Shown: piece by piece, positions 52,784 through 62,764 of the stretch | How the letters are laid out: the number at the start of each line of letters is the position of its first letter | How positions within the stretch are numbered: position 1 is the stretch's first letter | Origin: Legionella nagasakiensis | Lineage (GTDB): Bacteria; Pseudomonadota; Gammaproteobacteria; Legionellales; Legionellaceae | DNA length: 64,000 nucleotides | Direction of reading: 5' to 3' | NCBI RefSeq assembly: GCF_900639915.1 | Contig: NZ_CAAAID010000003.1 | Coordinates: 62,001 to 126,000 of the forward strand | Translations under genes and position numbers: made by a program | Notes under the pieces: generated by a model | Told to the model about the DNA's origin: nothing | Seen by the model: the letters and a program-made list of their open reading frames with translations, nothing else | The model's database searches: none

Positions 52784-53782
52784 ATGCTCATTAAATATCA
52801 AGCATTATCAACTGCTTTAAAAAACAATCTGCATGCTGTCAATATTTTAATTGGACACGATTCTTACTTACTCAATGATGCAGCACTACAGATTAAAAAA
52901 GCATGGCAAAAACACACTGAAACGGATGAGAAGACGCTTCATATCAACACAATGTCCGACTGGACTTTGCTGCTGGAAGAAGCGAATAGTTATTCTCTTT
53001 TTGCCAAGCAGACGCTTCTTAATGTCTATCTGGATAAAAAAACCATTGAAAAAGCGGGTAAAGAAGCACTAAAACATTACGTATCAAATATCAATCCTCG
53101 CTGCTTAATTATCCTGAGAGCACCACAAGTTCCTACGAAACAATTAAAATGGTTAACTGCTTATGATAACGTCATGATAGTACAAGTATTCCCATTGACC
53201 GCCGCCGCGTTACAAAGCTGGATTGCTTTCCAGCTTAATAACTACACACTTCACTATGAACCTCAAATACCGGCTTTAATTCATCAATACACGCAAGGAA
53301 ATATGCTTGCTTGTGCCCAAGTGATTGAGAAGCTTGTGTTAGTACATGTGGGGAATGAAGTGCTGACCGAAGCGCATGTCATGCCCCATTTAACAGACCA
53401 ATGCGACTATCAATTGTATGAATTAGCAGATGCCTGCTTAACCGCCCAGATAGAAAAAGCCATCCATCTTTTGCGCCAAGCCTACTATAATCGCCAAGAA
53501 CCTACCTTAATCTTATGGTTGATGACGCAAGAAATTCGACAACTGATTCAATTATCATATAAGATGCAACAATCTGTATCTTTTAGTGCAGCGTGTAGCC
53601 AATTAAACATCTGGCCACAACGCACCAAATTATATCAAACAGCCTCAACACGTTTTTCTCTAAATAAATTGTATCAATTATTGCGTTTAAGTAAGCAGCT
53701 TGATGAACAAATTAAGTCCAATCAAAGCAATCAAATCTGGCATGGGTTGGAACGCTTAGCCATCCTGTTTTGCGTAACATAA
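52784..53782 (+). CDS. holA: DNA polymerase III delta subunit
   Basis: Clamp-loader subunit that opens the beta clamp. 332 residues: N-terminal ATPase-like fold with VNILIGHDSYLLNDAALQIK, LLEEANSYSLFAKQTLLNVY and CLIILRAPQVPTKQLKWLTA. The C-terminal collar helices include LADACLTAQIEKAIHLLRQA and PTLILWLMTQEIRQLIQLSY. The ATG follows the upstream stop by one base, so expression is probably coupled. Completes the leuS-lptE-holA-nadD neighbourhood. Confidence 0.93.
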   Translation: MLIKYQALSTALKNNLHAVNILIGHDSYLLNDAALQIKKAWQKHTETDEKTLHINTMSDWTLLLEEANSYSLFAKQTLLNVYLDKKTIEKAGKEALKHYVSNINPRCLIILRAPQVPTKQLKWLTAYDNVMIVQVFPLTAAALQSWIAFQLNNYTLHYEPQIPALIHQYTQGNMLACAQVIEKLVLVHVGNEVLTEAHVMPHLTDQCDYQLYELADACLTAQIEKAIHLLRQAYYNRQEPTLILWLMTQEIRQLIQLSYKMQQSVSFSAACSQLNIWPQRTKLYQTASTRFSLNKLYQLLRLSKQLDEQIKSNQSNQIWHGLERLAILFCVT

Positions 53783-53942
53783 GCTCTCACGAAGAGTGGG
53801 CAGAATCTGGATTTTACACGCCATTCGATTGTTTTTAGGATTGTATTGTCTTATGATCTCAATTGGTTAAGTTTTACCTATCTAGGTTAAATCATATACC
53901 ATAAATCTTGCTAAATTTAACTATATATAACCGAGAATTGTT

Positions 53943-54764
53943 TTGTCTAAATTATATTATGTTTTGCACACCATTGTTTTTCTTGCTTTGACAAGCATAA
54001 GTTTCGCTCAAAACAGGCAAATCGCTATTACCATGGATGACTTGCCCTTTGTTGGCGAAAGTAAAAACTTTCATTTAAACATGATTATTGAATCGTTTAA
54101 AGAAAATGAAGTCCCTGCTACCGGCTTTATTATTGCAGGAAATGTTAAGCCGGAACACTGGGTAATGCTGCGTAAATTCCGTGACGCAGGATTAGGATTA
54201 GGAAATCATACCTCGTCGCACATTAATTTAAATAAGGTGGATGCCGATGTTTATATCCAAGACGTTGATGAAGCAGACAAGCTATTAGAACCCATACTCA
54301 GTGAACCCAAATATTTTCGTTATCCTTATTTGGAAATGGGAACTAACAGCAAAAAGAAAAAAGTATTACAGTATCTTGCTGCAAAAAATTATCAAATTGC
54401 TCCGGTCACTATAGACAGTAAAGATTTTATTTTCAATCAGCTTCTATTAGCAGTGCCTGAAAATAACCGACGATCATTTATGACTGTATTAAAGCCAGCC
54501 TATCTTGATTTTCTGTGGCAACAGACGATTAAAGCAGAGGAACGTCATCGCACATCACGGAAATCGGAGCAACCGCAAATACTGCTTATTCATGCTAATT
54601 TGCTGAACGCGTACACCTTGCCAGATATCATTGCAATGTATCGCCAACATGGTTATCGCTTTGTAACTTTAGATGAGGCTTTAAAAAGTAAAACGGGGCA
54701 TTCTACTTTCCCCTTTGGGCGAAAAGCAGATGCCAAAATTGAATCCTTTATGGCATGGGATTAG
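53943..54764 (+). CDS. Polysaccharide deacetylase family protein, secreted
   Basis: NodB-fold carbohydrate esterase (CE4). Start TTG at 53943 with weak ribosome site; signal peptide MSKLYYVLHTIVFLALTSIS then FA. Metal site: D32-D33 in ITMDDLPFVG and the His pair in GLGNHTSSHINLN; also RYPYLEMG and a C-terminal DIIAMYRQHGYRFVTLDEAL. 273 residues. Inserted between holA and nadD (stop 7 bp before nadD). Possible substrates are peptidoglycan or a surface glycan; not decidable here. Confidence 0.85.
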   Translation: MSKLYYVLHTIVFLALTSISFAQNRQIAITMDDLPFVGESKNFHLNMIIESFKENEVPATGFIIAGNVKPEHWVMLRKFRDAGLGLGNHTSSHINLNKVDADVYIQDVDEADKLLEPILSEPKYFRYPYLEMGTNSKKKKVLQYLAAKNYQIAPVTIDSKDFIFNQLLLAVPENNRRSFMTVLKPAYLDFLWQQTIKAEERHRTSRKSEQPQILLIHANLLNAYTLPDIIAMYRQHGYRFVTLDEALKSKTGHSTFPFGRKADAKIESFMAWD

Positions 54765-54771
54765 GTACAAA

Positions 54772-55410
54772 ATGCGTCATTTAATTATATATGGTGGAAG
54801 TTTTGATCCCCCCCATAATGGTCATTTAAAAACAGCTATTGCTGTACAAAATGAGTTTCATTTTGATCGGTTTTTATTTTTACCTTGTAAAATACCCGTG
54901 CTAAAAGAAGTAACCATGGCCTCATGCGCCCAGCGTATTAGCATGTTACGTTTGGCACTGCTTCCTTATCGAAAATTTGATGTTGATACGCGAGAAATTG
55001 AACGTCATGCCCCATCCTATATGGTGAATACCTTAGAAAGTTTTCGCCAAGAAGTCGGTGAAAAAACCCCAATAACCCTCCTGATGGGGCTAGATGCTTT
55101 TCTTCATCTACCAAAGTGGCATCAATGGCGACAATTATTAGAACTCAGCCATATTCTAGTTATCGAACGTCCTGGCACGAATCCATTAAATATCCCCCAA
55201 TCATTAAAAACGCTGTTATCGCATAGAGAAACCACAGAAAAAAATAGCCTCCTGACAGAAGCGAATGGAAAAATAGTCCGTTATGATGCTGGTCAATATG
55301 ACATTTCTTCTTCGTGGTTGCGACAACAGATAAAAACCGGAATGGATGTTCACCACTATTTACCTCCAGCGGTATATCATTACATCAAGGAGCAGGGTCT
55401 ATATCAATAA
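54772..55410 (+). CDS. nadD: Nicotinate-nucleotide adenylyltransferase
   Basis: Makes nicotinate adenine dinucleotide from nicotinate mononucleotide and ATP in NAD synthesis. Nucleotidyltransferase motif IIYGGSFDPPHNGHLKTAIA (H15-N-G-H18) and the C-terminal ISSSWLRQQIKTGMDVHHYL. 212 residues from ATG 54772, the usual length; the longer upstream frame overlaps the deacetylase in an unlikely way. It ends inside the convergent cvpA gene (26-bp tail-to-tail overlap). Confidence 0.94.
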   Translation: MRHLIIYGGSFDPPHNGHLKTAIAVQNEFHFDRFLFLPCKIPVLKEVTMASCAQRISMLRLALLPYRKFDVDTREIERHAPSYMVNTLESFRQEVGEKTPITLLMGLDAFLHLPKWHQWRQLLELSHILVIERPGTNPLNIPQSLKTLLSHRETTEKNSLLTEANGKIVRYDAGQYDISSSWLRQQIKTGMDVHHYLPPAVYHYIKEQGLYQ

Positions 55411-55918
55411 TCATTTCATTTTTATCATAAACTTTAACCTGTTTTACAAAATCAGGCATAAAACCAGACAGCCAATTAACCACTGGATCAAATTTAGCAT
55501 ATAAATGGGATTGCTGACTGTACTCTTGATAAGGAAGTGACGTTAATTTGACGACTAGCATGATCAAGGCGACGATGAAAATGCCACGAACAAACCCAAA
55601 TCCTATCCCCAATATCCGATCAGTCCCGCTTAATCCTGATTTGGTTAATATAAAACCCAGCAAGGCATTAAATAATCCACCAACAATTAAAGTGGTTAAC
55701 AAAACAGCAATAAAAGCAACAGCAGTCCGTGCTGTACTATCTTGCAAATAAGGTTGAAGCCAAGGATCCAGTATATAGGAATAATGAAAAGCAAGCCAAA
55801 TAGCAAGCACCCAAACGCTTAATGCGATGAGTTCCTTGATAAAGCCACGACATAGTCCAGTAATGACAGACACGCCAATGATAATTAAAATAAAATAATC
55901 TACCCAATGCCAGGCCAT
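55385..55918 (-). CDS. cvpA: CvpA family membrane protein
   Basis: 177-residue inner-membrane protein with four hydrophobic helices: HWVDYFILIIIGVSVITGLC, ELIALSVWVLAIWLAF, TAVAFIAVLLTTLIVGGLFN and GIGFGFVRGIFIVALIMLVV, the CvpA signature (RGF near the N-terminus, IGFGFVRG). Needed for colicin V production in E. coli, with wider envelope roles. Starts 2 bp after the SPOR-protein stop. purF, often next, is not present here. Confidence 0.92.
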   Translation of the reverse strand: MAWHWVDYFILIIIGVSVITGLCRGFIKELIALSVWVLAIWLAFHYSYILDPWLQPYLQDSTARTAVAFIAVLLTTLIVGGLFNALLGFILTKSGLSGTDRILGIGFGFVRGIFIVALIMLVVKLTSLPYQEYSQQSHLYAKFDPVVNWLSGFMPDFVKQVKVYDKNEMIIDIDPAP

Positions 55919-55920
55919 AC

Positions 55921-56652
55921 CTAGCTCACTCCCGTTTTAACAACAAAACCATTTAATTGTATTTGTTCTGCCAATTGCTTTTGTAAATTTTTTGCTTCTT
56001 CCTTATGACTGACCTCACCAACCATTACTTTGTAAAAATCACCTTTTTGGTTGCTTGATTTTGTATAGCTGGCTTTATACCCTTTATTCCGTAATTTTGA
56101 TACTAGGGATACAGCATTACTTTTGACGGAGAAATAACCGATTTGCACTGAATAAGTATTTTTGCTATTGGTTCCTGATAAAGTCAGGTTCTCTTTGGAT
56201 TGAGTGGCCAGTTTTACTGTTTTCTTATTGCCTTCTTCAACCATTTTCTTTTCAGTTGTTTGCTGCAAAGCACTATCCTTAATGTTTGCTTGTTTTGCCA
56301 TCATATCTGCCTGGTTGGCCGCTATGTTTGTCGGGAGATTCTTGCGAAGATCAATCGCCGTGATCTTACTTAATGGCTCAGCTTTCACTGAATGTACGGG
56401 TGGTGCAAGTTCCCTGACCTCAGTTATATCAACATGAGCCACTTTGATGGATTGAAACATTGATTTTTCTTCCGATTTCACAACATCGGGCAATGACGGT
56501 TTCGCAGGAAGCCGCACGGATAAATTAATTCTCTCATCTAAGTGCTCATTAGACTTTTTCAGAATGGCTGGTAAAAACACAATGGTAATTGACAGTATCA
56601 CCACAACACCTACTAAGCGATGTTTACGGCGTTCATCCAGCACAACCTTCAT
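55921..56652 (-). CDS. SPOR-domain protein (DedD-like)
   Basis: Divisome-type protein: short cytosolic segment (MKVVLDERRKHRLVGV), one membrane helix (VVILSITIVFLPAIL), a low-complexity periplasmic linker and a C-terminal SPOR domain (about 167-243, TYSVQIGYFSVKSNAVSLVS and KGDFYKVMVGEVSHKEEAKN) that binds denuded glycan at the septum. The accD-folC-dedD-cvpA order is the standard gammaproteobacterial cluster. 162 bp separate it from folC. Confidence 0.92.
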   Translation of the reverse strand: MKVVLDERRKHRLVGVVVILSITIVFLPAILKKSNEHLDERINLSVRLPAKPSLPDVVKSEEKSMFQSIKVAHVDITEVRELAPPVHSVKAEPLSKITAIDLRKNLPTNIAANQADMMAKQANIKDSALQQTTEKKMVEEGNKKTVKLATQSKENLTLSGTNSKNTYSVQIGYFSVKSNAVSLVSKLRNKGYKASYTKSSNQKGDFYKVMVGEVSHKEEAKNLQKQLAEQIQLNGFVVKTGVS

Positions 56653-56814
56653 TTGTTTTCTCCTGCTTTATAAGAGCCTATTGTAGCTATTTACCACGTT
56701 CACCGAAAAGCTATATTTGGCGCATCTTGAATAATTTTGTCAATAATAGAACTGACAGTAATTTTTTTTTATCAAATAGAGAAAAATAACACATTTTGAG
56801 TTTTTTTAGTAGAC

Positions 56815-58086
56815 CTAGCCATCTCGGCAATGATACTTTGCAGATAATATGGCATGAACTGTTAAAAATGACCCATAAACGATAATTACATCGTTCGACT
56901 CTGCTTGCTTGCATGCGCCACGATAAGCATCCAAAGGATTTTCAAAACATGGTGGTTCATCGTGAATTGCTTCTCTAAAGGCCTTCATTAAAGTCGATTT
57001 TGTAGCTGCACGCTTTCCCGTCAGTAAAGCTGGATACCAAAAATCAACACAAGAACTCATAGGCTTAATTAAACCGCAAAGATCTTTGTCTTGCAACGCT
57101 GAAAAGACCGCATAAACATTTTTTTTAGTTTGAAACTGGTGAATAAAATCAACCAGCGATGCTACAGCCTGAGGATTATGTGCCACATCTAAAATCGTAA
57201 TCACATTCTCATGAATGACGTGCTGCCGGCCTGCAATCCTAACATTCTGCACCGCCTGATAAAGACACGCAAATTTCACAGGAAGAACATGATTTAAAAC
57301 ATCACTGGCCATAAGAGCGGCCGCAGCCGCTTTATGATTAATGGATGGACAAGGTAATTCAATCGTTTTCCCATTAGGAAAAACCATACGAAAGCATGCA
57401 TTAGATGTATTAAAGAAATAATCCTTATCCATGCAATACATTGGCGCATCCAGCCGCATGGATTCATTGATTATACTTAAAGGAGGATTGGAGTCTGCAT
57501 AAACAAATGGTTTATTTGCTCTTAAAATACCAGCTTTTTCATAGCCGATTGCTTCTTTACTATTTCCCAGATGTTCCTGATGATCAAGATCAATCGTTGT
57601 AATGATTGCTAAATCAGCATCAATAATATTCGTTGCATCCTGACGTCCACCCATGCCAACTTCCAGGATGATTATATCAAGCTTAAGTGGTTTAAAATAC
57701 CACAATGCAGCCAATGTCACCATTTCAAAATAAGTCAGTTCTATTTCTCCGCGAATTTCTTCGATCGCGGCAAAGGCAGAGCAGAGGCTTTCATTAGAGA
57801 TAGATTGTTGATTAACCTGAATACGCTCATTAAATTTCAGCAAATGCGGTGAAGTATAACATCCAACCTGATATCCTGCCGTTTGGTAAATTGCTGCAAG
57901 TGCCGCTACCGTAGAACCTTTACCATTGGTACCAGCAACAGTGATGATCTGTGCATCGAAGGTTATAAGGTTCAATCGATTTGCTACAACCCGGATGCGT
58001 GATAAACCCAATTGAATTTCTTTGCGATGACGATTCTCGAGAAAATACAACCATTCATCAAGGGTAAATTGATGGTACGTAGACAT
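56815..58086 (-). CDS. folC: Bifunctional folylpolyglutamate/dihydrofolate synthase
   Basis: Adds glutamates to folates and makes dihydrofolate. P-loop G52-T-N-G-K-G-S58 (VAGTNGKGSTVAALAAI), followed by TSPHLLKFNERIQVNQQSI, the Mg site EVGMGGRQDATNIIDAD and the C-terminal ILDVAHNPQAVASLVDFI. 423 residues, as expected for the Mur-ligase family. Begins 4 bp after accD. Its 3' end lies about 160 bp before the SPOR gene. Confidence 0.95.
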   Translation of the reverse strand: MSTYHQFTLDEWLYFLENRHRKEIQLGLSRIRVVANRLNLITFDAQIITVAGTNGKGSTVAALAAIYQTAGYQVGCYTSPHLLKFNERIQVNQQSISNESLCSAFAAIEEIRGEIELTYFEMVTLAALWYFKPLKLDIIILEVGMGGRQDATNIIDADLAIITTIDLDHQEHLGNSKEAIGYEKAGILRANKPFVYADSNPPLSIINESMRLDAPMYCMDKDYFFNTSNACFRMVFPNGKTIELPCPSINHKAAAAALMASDVLNHVLPVKFACLYQAVQNVRIAGRQHVIHENVITILDVAHNPQAVASLVDFIHQFQTKKNVYAVFSALQDKDLCGLIKPMSSCVDFWYPALLTGKRAATKSTLMKAFREAIHDEPPCFENPLDAYRGACKQAESNDVIIVYGSFLTVHAILSAKYHCRDG

Positions 58087-58090
58087 TAAA

Positions 58091-58957
58091 TCAATCTTGT
58101 AAAGACTTATATTGCGTTAGTTTATCAACCAACTCCGCGATCGTAGGACGTAAAAATTTTCGCTCAACGATCATATCAATATGACCATGCTCCAATAAAA
58201 ACTCACTTCTTTGAAATCCTTCAGGGAGGGTTTGTCGCACCGTCTGCTCGATGACTCTGGGGCCAGCAAAACCAATGAGCGCTTTTGGTTCTGCAATAAT
58301 GACATCACCAAGGCTAGCAAAACTGGCAGAAACACCACCCATCGTCGGGTCAGTTAAGACAATAATGAATGGCAATCCGGTTTTTGCATAGTGAGCAAGT
58401 GCTGCGGAAGTTTTGGCCATTTGCATCAATGAAAATAAACCTTCCTGCATTCTGGCCCCACCACTGGCTGTAAAACAGATATAAGCACACTTTGCCGAGG
58501 TTGCGGCCTGAATAGCACGAACAAATTTTTCACCAACCGTCGCCCCCATCGAACCACCCATAAAATTAAATTCAAATGCGCTCGCAACAACCAGGCGTCC
58601 TTCTAAACCACCCTTAAGCACAATCAAAGCCTCTTTTTCTCCTGTAGCCCTCTGTGCCTGAGTAATACGATCTTTGTATTTTTTAGAATCTCTAAATTTT
58701 AAACGATCTATGGGTTCAAGATCCGCAGAAATTTCTTCATGACCATCTGCATCAAGAAATTGAGTGAGGCGCTCACGAGCAGATAAACGATGATGATGAT
58801 TGCATTTCGGGCAAACAGAAAGATTTTTTATTAACTCAGTGCGATACAGCACCTCATTACATCCTTGACATTTAATCCATATACCTTCGGGAACACCTTT
58901 CTTTTGTGAAGTTTCTGTTCTGATTTTTGAAGGCAACAGTTTCTTTAGCCAACTCAT
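58091..58957 (-). CDS. accD: Acetyl-CoA carboxylase carboxyltransferase subunit beta
   Basis: Carboxyltransferase subunit forming malonyl-CoA with AccA. Zinc ribbon C30-x-x-C33 and C49-x-x-C52 ([29 protein letters not shown]), then the crotonase-like core with [40 protein letters not shown] and [20 protein letters not shown]. 288 residues. First gene of the leftward accD-folC pair. Confidence 0.97.
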   Translation of the reverse strand: MSWLKKLLPSKIRTETSQKKGVPEGIWIKCQGCNEVLYRTELIKNLSVCPKCNHHHRLSARERLTQFLDADGHEEISADLEPIDRLKFRDSKKYKDRITQAQRATGEKEALIVLKGGLEGRLVVASAFEFNFMGGSMGATVGEKFVRAIQAATSAKCAYICFTASGGARMQEGLFSLMQMAKTSAALAHYAKTGLPFIIVLTDPTMGGVSASFASLGDVIIAEPKALIGFAGPRVIEQTVRQTLPEGFQRSEFLLEHGHIDMIVERKFLRPTIAELVDKLTQYKSLQD

Positions 58958-59199
58958 AAAATTAATCCGTATTAGTCAAAATACACATTAGGTGCCATTC
59001 AGAGCACACTAAATCAAGAAAATAAATCGAATAGCAAGCTTATTATAAATTTGCACGTCATTTAAAGCCAATAAACTTTTTGCAACTCGCTGCTCATTTT
59101 AGAAGATTATAAAAGCGATACAACGATTATATTAAGTTTTTAATAAAATAGCCGTTATCTATCATATAAGATGAATAAATTATCAGCAGTGAGGTTGTC
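58958..59199. other. Divergent intergenic region accD / L,D-transpeptidase
   Basis: AT-rich 242 bp that should hold both promoters; I see no perfect consensus and no small gene. Confidence 0.35.
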
Positions 59200-59919
59200 A
59201 TGAAAACATTTGTGATAATAATAACCGCTGTATTCCTATTAATGACGCAAACCGTTTTCTCAAAACAACGTTATGGGGAATCATTATGCAATTCTCCAGA
59301 TTATTTTTGTATTCACGTCAAACAAGGCGAAAGCTGGGAAAGCATTTTTCCCAATATCGAAGAACGCGATATTGTTAGACGTATTAACCGCATGAACATT
59401 TCTTTAAGAAAAGGCATGGTCATTGCCATCCCTAAAAATATTGAACGCTTAACGATCTATGATGTGTCACCTTTCCCTCGTTATATTGAATCCGATGGTG
59501 AAAAAACCATTTACGTCAGTCAAAAACAACTGGCCTGGGGAGCTTACGATGAAGCTGGAGAATTGGTATGGTGGGGCCCCATTTCATCAGGGACTGGCCA
59601 TTGTTCACCAAGAGACAATTATTGTCAAACGCCTCCTGGTTCATTCCGAATTATTCGTAAACAAGATATTGATTGTATTTCAACAGCATTCCCAAGACGG
59701 GCTGATGGCAATAATGGTGGCGCTGAAATGCCCTATTGCATGCATTTTTTTCGTGGATTTGCATTACATGGTAGTGATACAGTACCAGGCTACCGTGCCA
59801 GCCATGGCTGTGTGCGGATGTTCATTGAGGACGCCCGTTGGCTTAACGAGGAATTTATTGACCTTCCTGGCTACGGTGTGAAGGGAACTCGAGTCATCAT
59901 AGATTCTGTTGAAGGTTAA
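59200..59919 (+). CDS. L,D-transpeptidase (YkuD) with LysM-like segment
   Basis: Periplasmic enzyme making 3-3 peptidoglycan cross-links or attaching lipoprotein. Signal peptide MKTFVIIITAVFLLMTQTVF. Residues about 30-75 look like a LysM motif (FCIHVKQGESWESIFPNIEE to MVIAIPKN). The YkuD core has IYVSQKQLAWGAYDEAGELV and TPPGSFRIIRKQ. The catalytic block is FALHGSDTVPGYRASHGCVR with Cys204. 239 residues; ends before a convergent effector candidate. Confidence 0.93.
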   Translation: MKTFVIIITAVFLLMTQTVFSKQRYGESLCNSPDYFCIHVKQGESWESIFPNIEERDIVRRINRMNISLRKGMVIAIPKNIERLTIYDVSPFPRYIESDGEKTIYVSQKQLAWGAYDEAGELVWWGPISSGTGHCSPRDNYCQTPPGSFRIIRKQDIDCISTAFPRRADGNNGGAEMPYCMHFFRGFALHGSDTVPGYRASHGCVRMFIEDARWLNEEFIDLPGYGVKGTRVIIDSVEG

Positions 59920-59985
59920 ACCAAATAATACTGTTTTGCAGTGTTTAGTAGCCTGAAATTTGAGTCAAGCTCTATGACCGTAGAC

Positions 59986-61524
59986 TCATAACGTTTCATT
60001 CATTTCATCCTCATCTCTATCGTCAGGGTTATCAGAGGCAGTATCTCTGTTCGTTACTGATTTATTTTTTCTGCTGCTAAAAATGCTTTCAGTATTCGGA
60101 TACACATGCTCTATTTCACGCTCTAAGTCTTTTCCCACAGGAATGGCGACATCGTCCGAGGTAACCATTGGTTTCATCTCCATTTGGGCCGTAGGTTCGG
60201 GCTCGGGTTCGGGTGCTGGCTTTGCCGTTGAATGTTCTTGCAGCTGTTCACTGACTATTTCTTCATCCATAATAACTTTTGCCGTACTACTCAATTGCAT
60301 ACGTGCATGGTCTTGTAAAGAAATCTCATCAATTAACTTATTATCTTCTGTCATTTGTTGTTGAATGCCTTGCTCTGTTTGTTGCCATTCCGTTTTCTGT
60401 TTATGCATCTTATAACCCAAAAAACTCGTTGTAAGTGCTGCAATCGCCAACGAAGCGACAGCAATGACTATCACTGCAACAAGCGGTACGCCGACAAAGG
60501 GTAAAGCAACCGCTAACGCTGCGATTCCTAAGACAAGTCCCGTCAATGACGCAGCCATCCCAAGTCTTTTAACCCATTTTTTTTCGTTCGATTGTTTTTT
60601 TTCTTGTAATTGTTGTTTCGCAAGAAAATCAGGCATACCCAATTTATCCGCCAATTCTTGCAAATGAGCCTTGGTTTGCTCGTTTTCTTGGCGGCTTCCA
60701 ATAGGTACAGTACGAGCGTCCAGATAAAACTTCGCACCTTTATTAGAAAAATCAATGGTGCCATAACCAACCACGATACTACCAACAATAATACCGGGAA
60801 TAGCCACTACCGGAAATGCCAACGCCAAAACTGCTGCACCAACCGTTAACAAGACGCCAAGACCAACCCAGCCAATACTTTTTATCAATTTGGAACGGCT
60901 TTTAGATTCTTCAAGATAAGCCAAGCGAGTCTCGTTTAATAATTTTATATTTTCCTCAACAAGCGCTAGAGAAGATAAACTATCCAATTTTTTTTCATGG
61001 ATTTCTTTCAGTATGTCCGCCATAATCTGCGTCTTCTGTTGCTCAAAATCACTTTCAGACGACTGTTGTAATGTGTGCAGCCGAGTTGCCCAAGCATCAT
61101 ACTCAGGGTACGTCTTACACCATTCTGGCAAAGTATTTAAACATTGCTCTCTTTTCTCGTAATCAATTTCATTTAATGCCCGAAGAATACTTCGCATGAA
61201 GCGATAATGGCTCAGCGCTGCCTCCGCTTCTTTATCTTGTAAGCCAAATTTTTCTTTTAATTGCCCAACCAATTTTTTCAGGCGTTCGGATTGCAAACTA
61301 AATACTTCTTTATTTTCTGCATGCAACATACCCTTTATGCTGTCATCAACCGCTCTCATGATCTCTGTTTGAATCCTAACAGCCTGTTCGCTGTTAGGGA
61401 AACGGCTTTCAAAATCAGCGAACATCGCTTGCAGTTGGTGTTTAATAATTAACGAGCTGGTCAATTCTCGTTCGAGAGCCATTTGATTGAACTGTTGGAT
61501 TTTAGAATTTAAATCACTCACCAT
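59986..61524 (-). CDS. Orphan two-hydrophobic-region coiled-coil protein, effector candidate
   Basis: 512 residues without homologue that I recognise. Long helical N-terminal half, then two alanine/glycine/valine-rich hydrophobic regions (about 217-256 and 321-369), each long enough for a membrane hairpin, separated by a helical linker. The C-terminus has a PEPEPEPTAQ run and a very acidic tail (DNPDDRDEDEMNETL) like Dot/Icm translocation signals. ATG 61524 has AAGGAAA upstream. Such layouts occur in Legionella effectors that insert into host membranes, so this is a candidate only. Flanked by an L,D-transpeptidase and rlpA. Confidence 0.7.
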   Translation of the reverse strand: MVSDLNSKIQQFNQMALERELTSSLIIKHQLQAMFADFESRFPNSEQAVRIQTEIMRAVDDSIKGMLHAENKEVFSLQSERLKKLVGQLKEKFGLQDKEAEAALSHYRFMRSILRALNEIDYEKREQCLNTLPEWCKTYPEYDAWATRLHTLQQSSESDFEQQKTQIMADILKEIHEKKLDSLSSLALVEENIKLLNETRLAYLEESKSRSKLIKSIGWVGLGVLLTVGAAVLALAFPVVAIPGIIVGSIVVGYGTIDFSNKGAKFYLDARTVPIGSRQENEQTKAHLQELADKLGMPDFLAKQQLQEKKQSNEKKWVKRLGMAASLTGLVLGIAALAVALPFVGVPLVAVIVIAVASLAIAALTTSFLGYKMHKQKTEWQQTEQGIQQQMTEDNKLIDEISLQDHARMQLSSTAKVIMDEEIVSEQLQEHSTAKPAPEPEPEPTAQMEMKPMVTSDDVAIPVGKDLEREIEHVYPNTESIFSSRKNKSVTNRDTASDNPDDRDEDEMNETL

Positions 61525-61548
61525 GTCGCTGTTTCCTTTAAAAACAAA

Positions 61549-62397
61549 TTACTGTAACACTGAAAAAGCACCGGTAACGCCATTTTTTACCAATATCATC
61601 TTTAAATCATCGGCCATTTTTTTGTTCGCAAATGGTCCTGCTTTTACTAGGTAATAAAGCTGGTATGGTTCAATAAAAACAGGTGATGGCGTTAATTTTG
61701 CTAATTTATTCTGTAATGACTGCGCGTAATCCCTAGAGGAAAAAGCGCCGGCTTGCAGATAATAATGCGCCACCTGCCCCTTTGGTCCATTGGTTGTTAA
61801 CGCTTCAATTTCAACGGGCGCCGTACCTTCAGGTAATAAACCCAACTTCACAGCCGCGCCATAGGATAAATCGATCAATCTGTCGGCGTGAAAGGGCCCT
61901 CTATCATTGACTTTAACAATGGCTTCCCGCCCATTTTTTAAATTTTTAACTTTTACATACGTTGGTAACGGTAATGTTTTATGAGCAGCCGTCAATCCAT
62001 ACAAATCATAATCTTCACCACTTGATGTTCGTTTGCGATGAAATTTAGTCCCATACCAAGAAGCCAAGCCACGAGCTCGATAGCCACTTGCTGTCGTCAT
62101 CACCTCATAAGTTCGGCCATTTACCTCATAGGCTCCCCGATTTCCATAACGACTCAATGGCTCTGTTGTTGGTTTTACTTCAGCAAACGACACAGGAAGA
62201 GGACCAGCAGGAGGTCCATCACGATTCTCATTCATGTCTTTATGAGTTATCTTTTCAATGGTGTGCTTATGTGAACCATCAGAAAGTTTACTCGGATTAT
62301 TTTTCTTCTGCAGTACTGCCTCGACGTCCCTTGTCATCATTTTTTGTTGACAGCCCGTTAGTAACACCATCATGAACAATAATAAAAGCCTCATCAT
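61549..62397 (-). CDS. rlpA: Septal-ring lytic transglycosylase RlpA
   Basis: Outer-membrane lipoprotein: lipobox LLTGCQQ with Cys16. The double-psi beta-barrel domain contains RGLASWYGTKFHRKRTSSGE, YGLTAAHKTLPLPTYVKVKN and IVKVNDRGPFHADRLIDLSY, with the catalytic Asp/His context. A C-terminal SPOR domain (about 205-282, YYLQAGAFSSRDYAQSLQNK) follows. 282 residues. Divergent from dacA, with which rlpA is usually paired on one strand in E. coli, so this neighbourhood is rearranged. Confidence 0.95.
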   Translation of the reverse strand: MMRLLLLFMMVLLTGCQQKMMTRDVEAVLQKKNNPSKLSDGSHKHTIEKITHKDMNENRDGPPAGPLPVSFAEVKPTTEPLSRYGNRGAYEVNGRTYEVMTTASGYRARGLASWYGTKFHRKRTSSGEDYDLYGLTAAHKTLPLPTYVKVKNLKNGREAIVKVNDRGPFHADRLIDLSYGAAVKLGLLPEGTAPVEIEALTTNGPKGQVAHYYLQAGAFSSRDYAQSLQNKLAKLTPSPVFIEPYQLYYLVKAGPFANKKMADDLKMILVKNGVTGAFSVLQ

Positions 62398-62764
62398 TTA
62401 ACTCTGCCTACGATTAATTATAGCGCTTATTAGCGCAACAGCTCTTTACCTAACCATACTATATACCTGCGCGCAATAAAAAAGCGAGGGACACAAAAGC
62501 ACATTTGAACTAAGAAATATTAGGAATGCCCTAACGTTATTTTAGGAAATAAAAAAACAAACATATTATCAAAAATAATCTCTTAAATTTATTCAATAAG
62601 ACAGATATTCACCTCAAGCAACCATTTATTTTGCCCCAATGGCTTGTTTTTTGTTTCTTACGAAATTTTAGTAAGATTCTCTATTCAAAAATGCAATTTT
62701 GTCATTTGGTTGGGAGCTCAAGGCTGTGATAAGATGATCCCATTTTTTAATCTTGGGTAACGAC
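62398..62764. other. Divergent intergenic region rlpA / dacA
   Basis: About 370 bp, AT-rich. A weak promoter for dacA may be TTGGTT at about 62708 with ATAAGAT at about 62731. A short stem CTTAC/GTAAG is visible near 62658-62676. No gene seen. Confidence 0.35.

Noticed and set aside
60083-60364. Plus-strand frames opposite the effector-like gene at 60-61.5 kb
   Set aside because: They mirror the repetitive PEP-coding and helical segments; no ribosome site or family signature.
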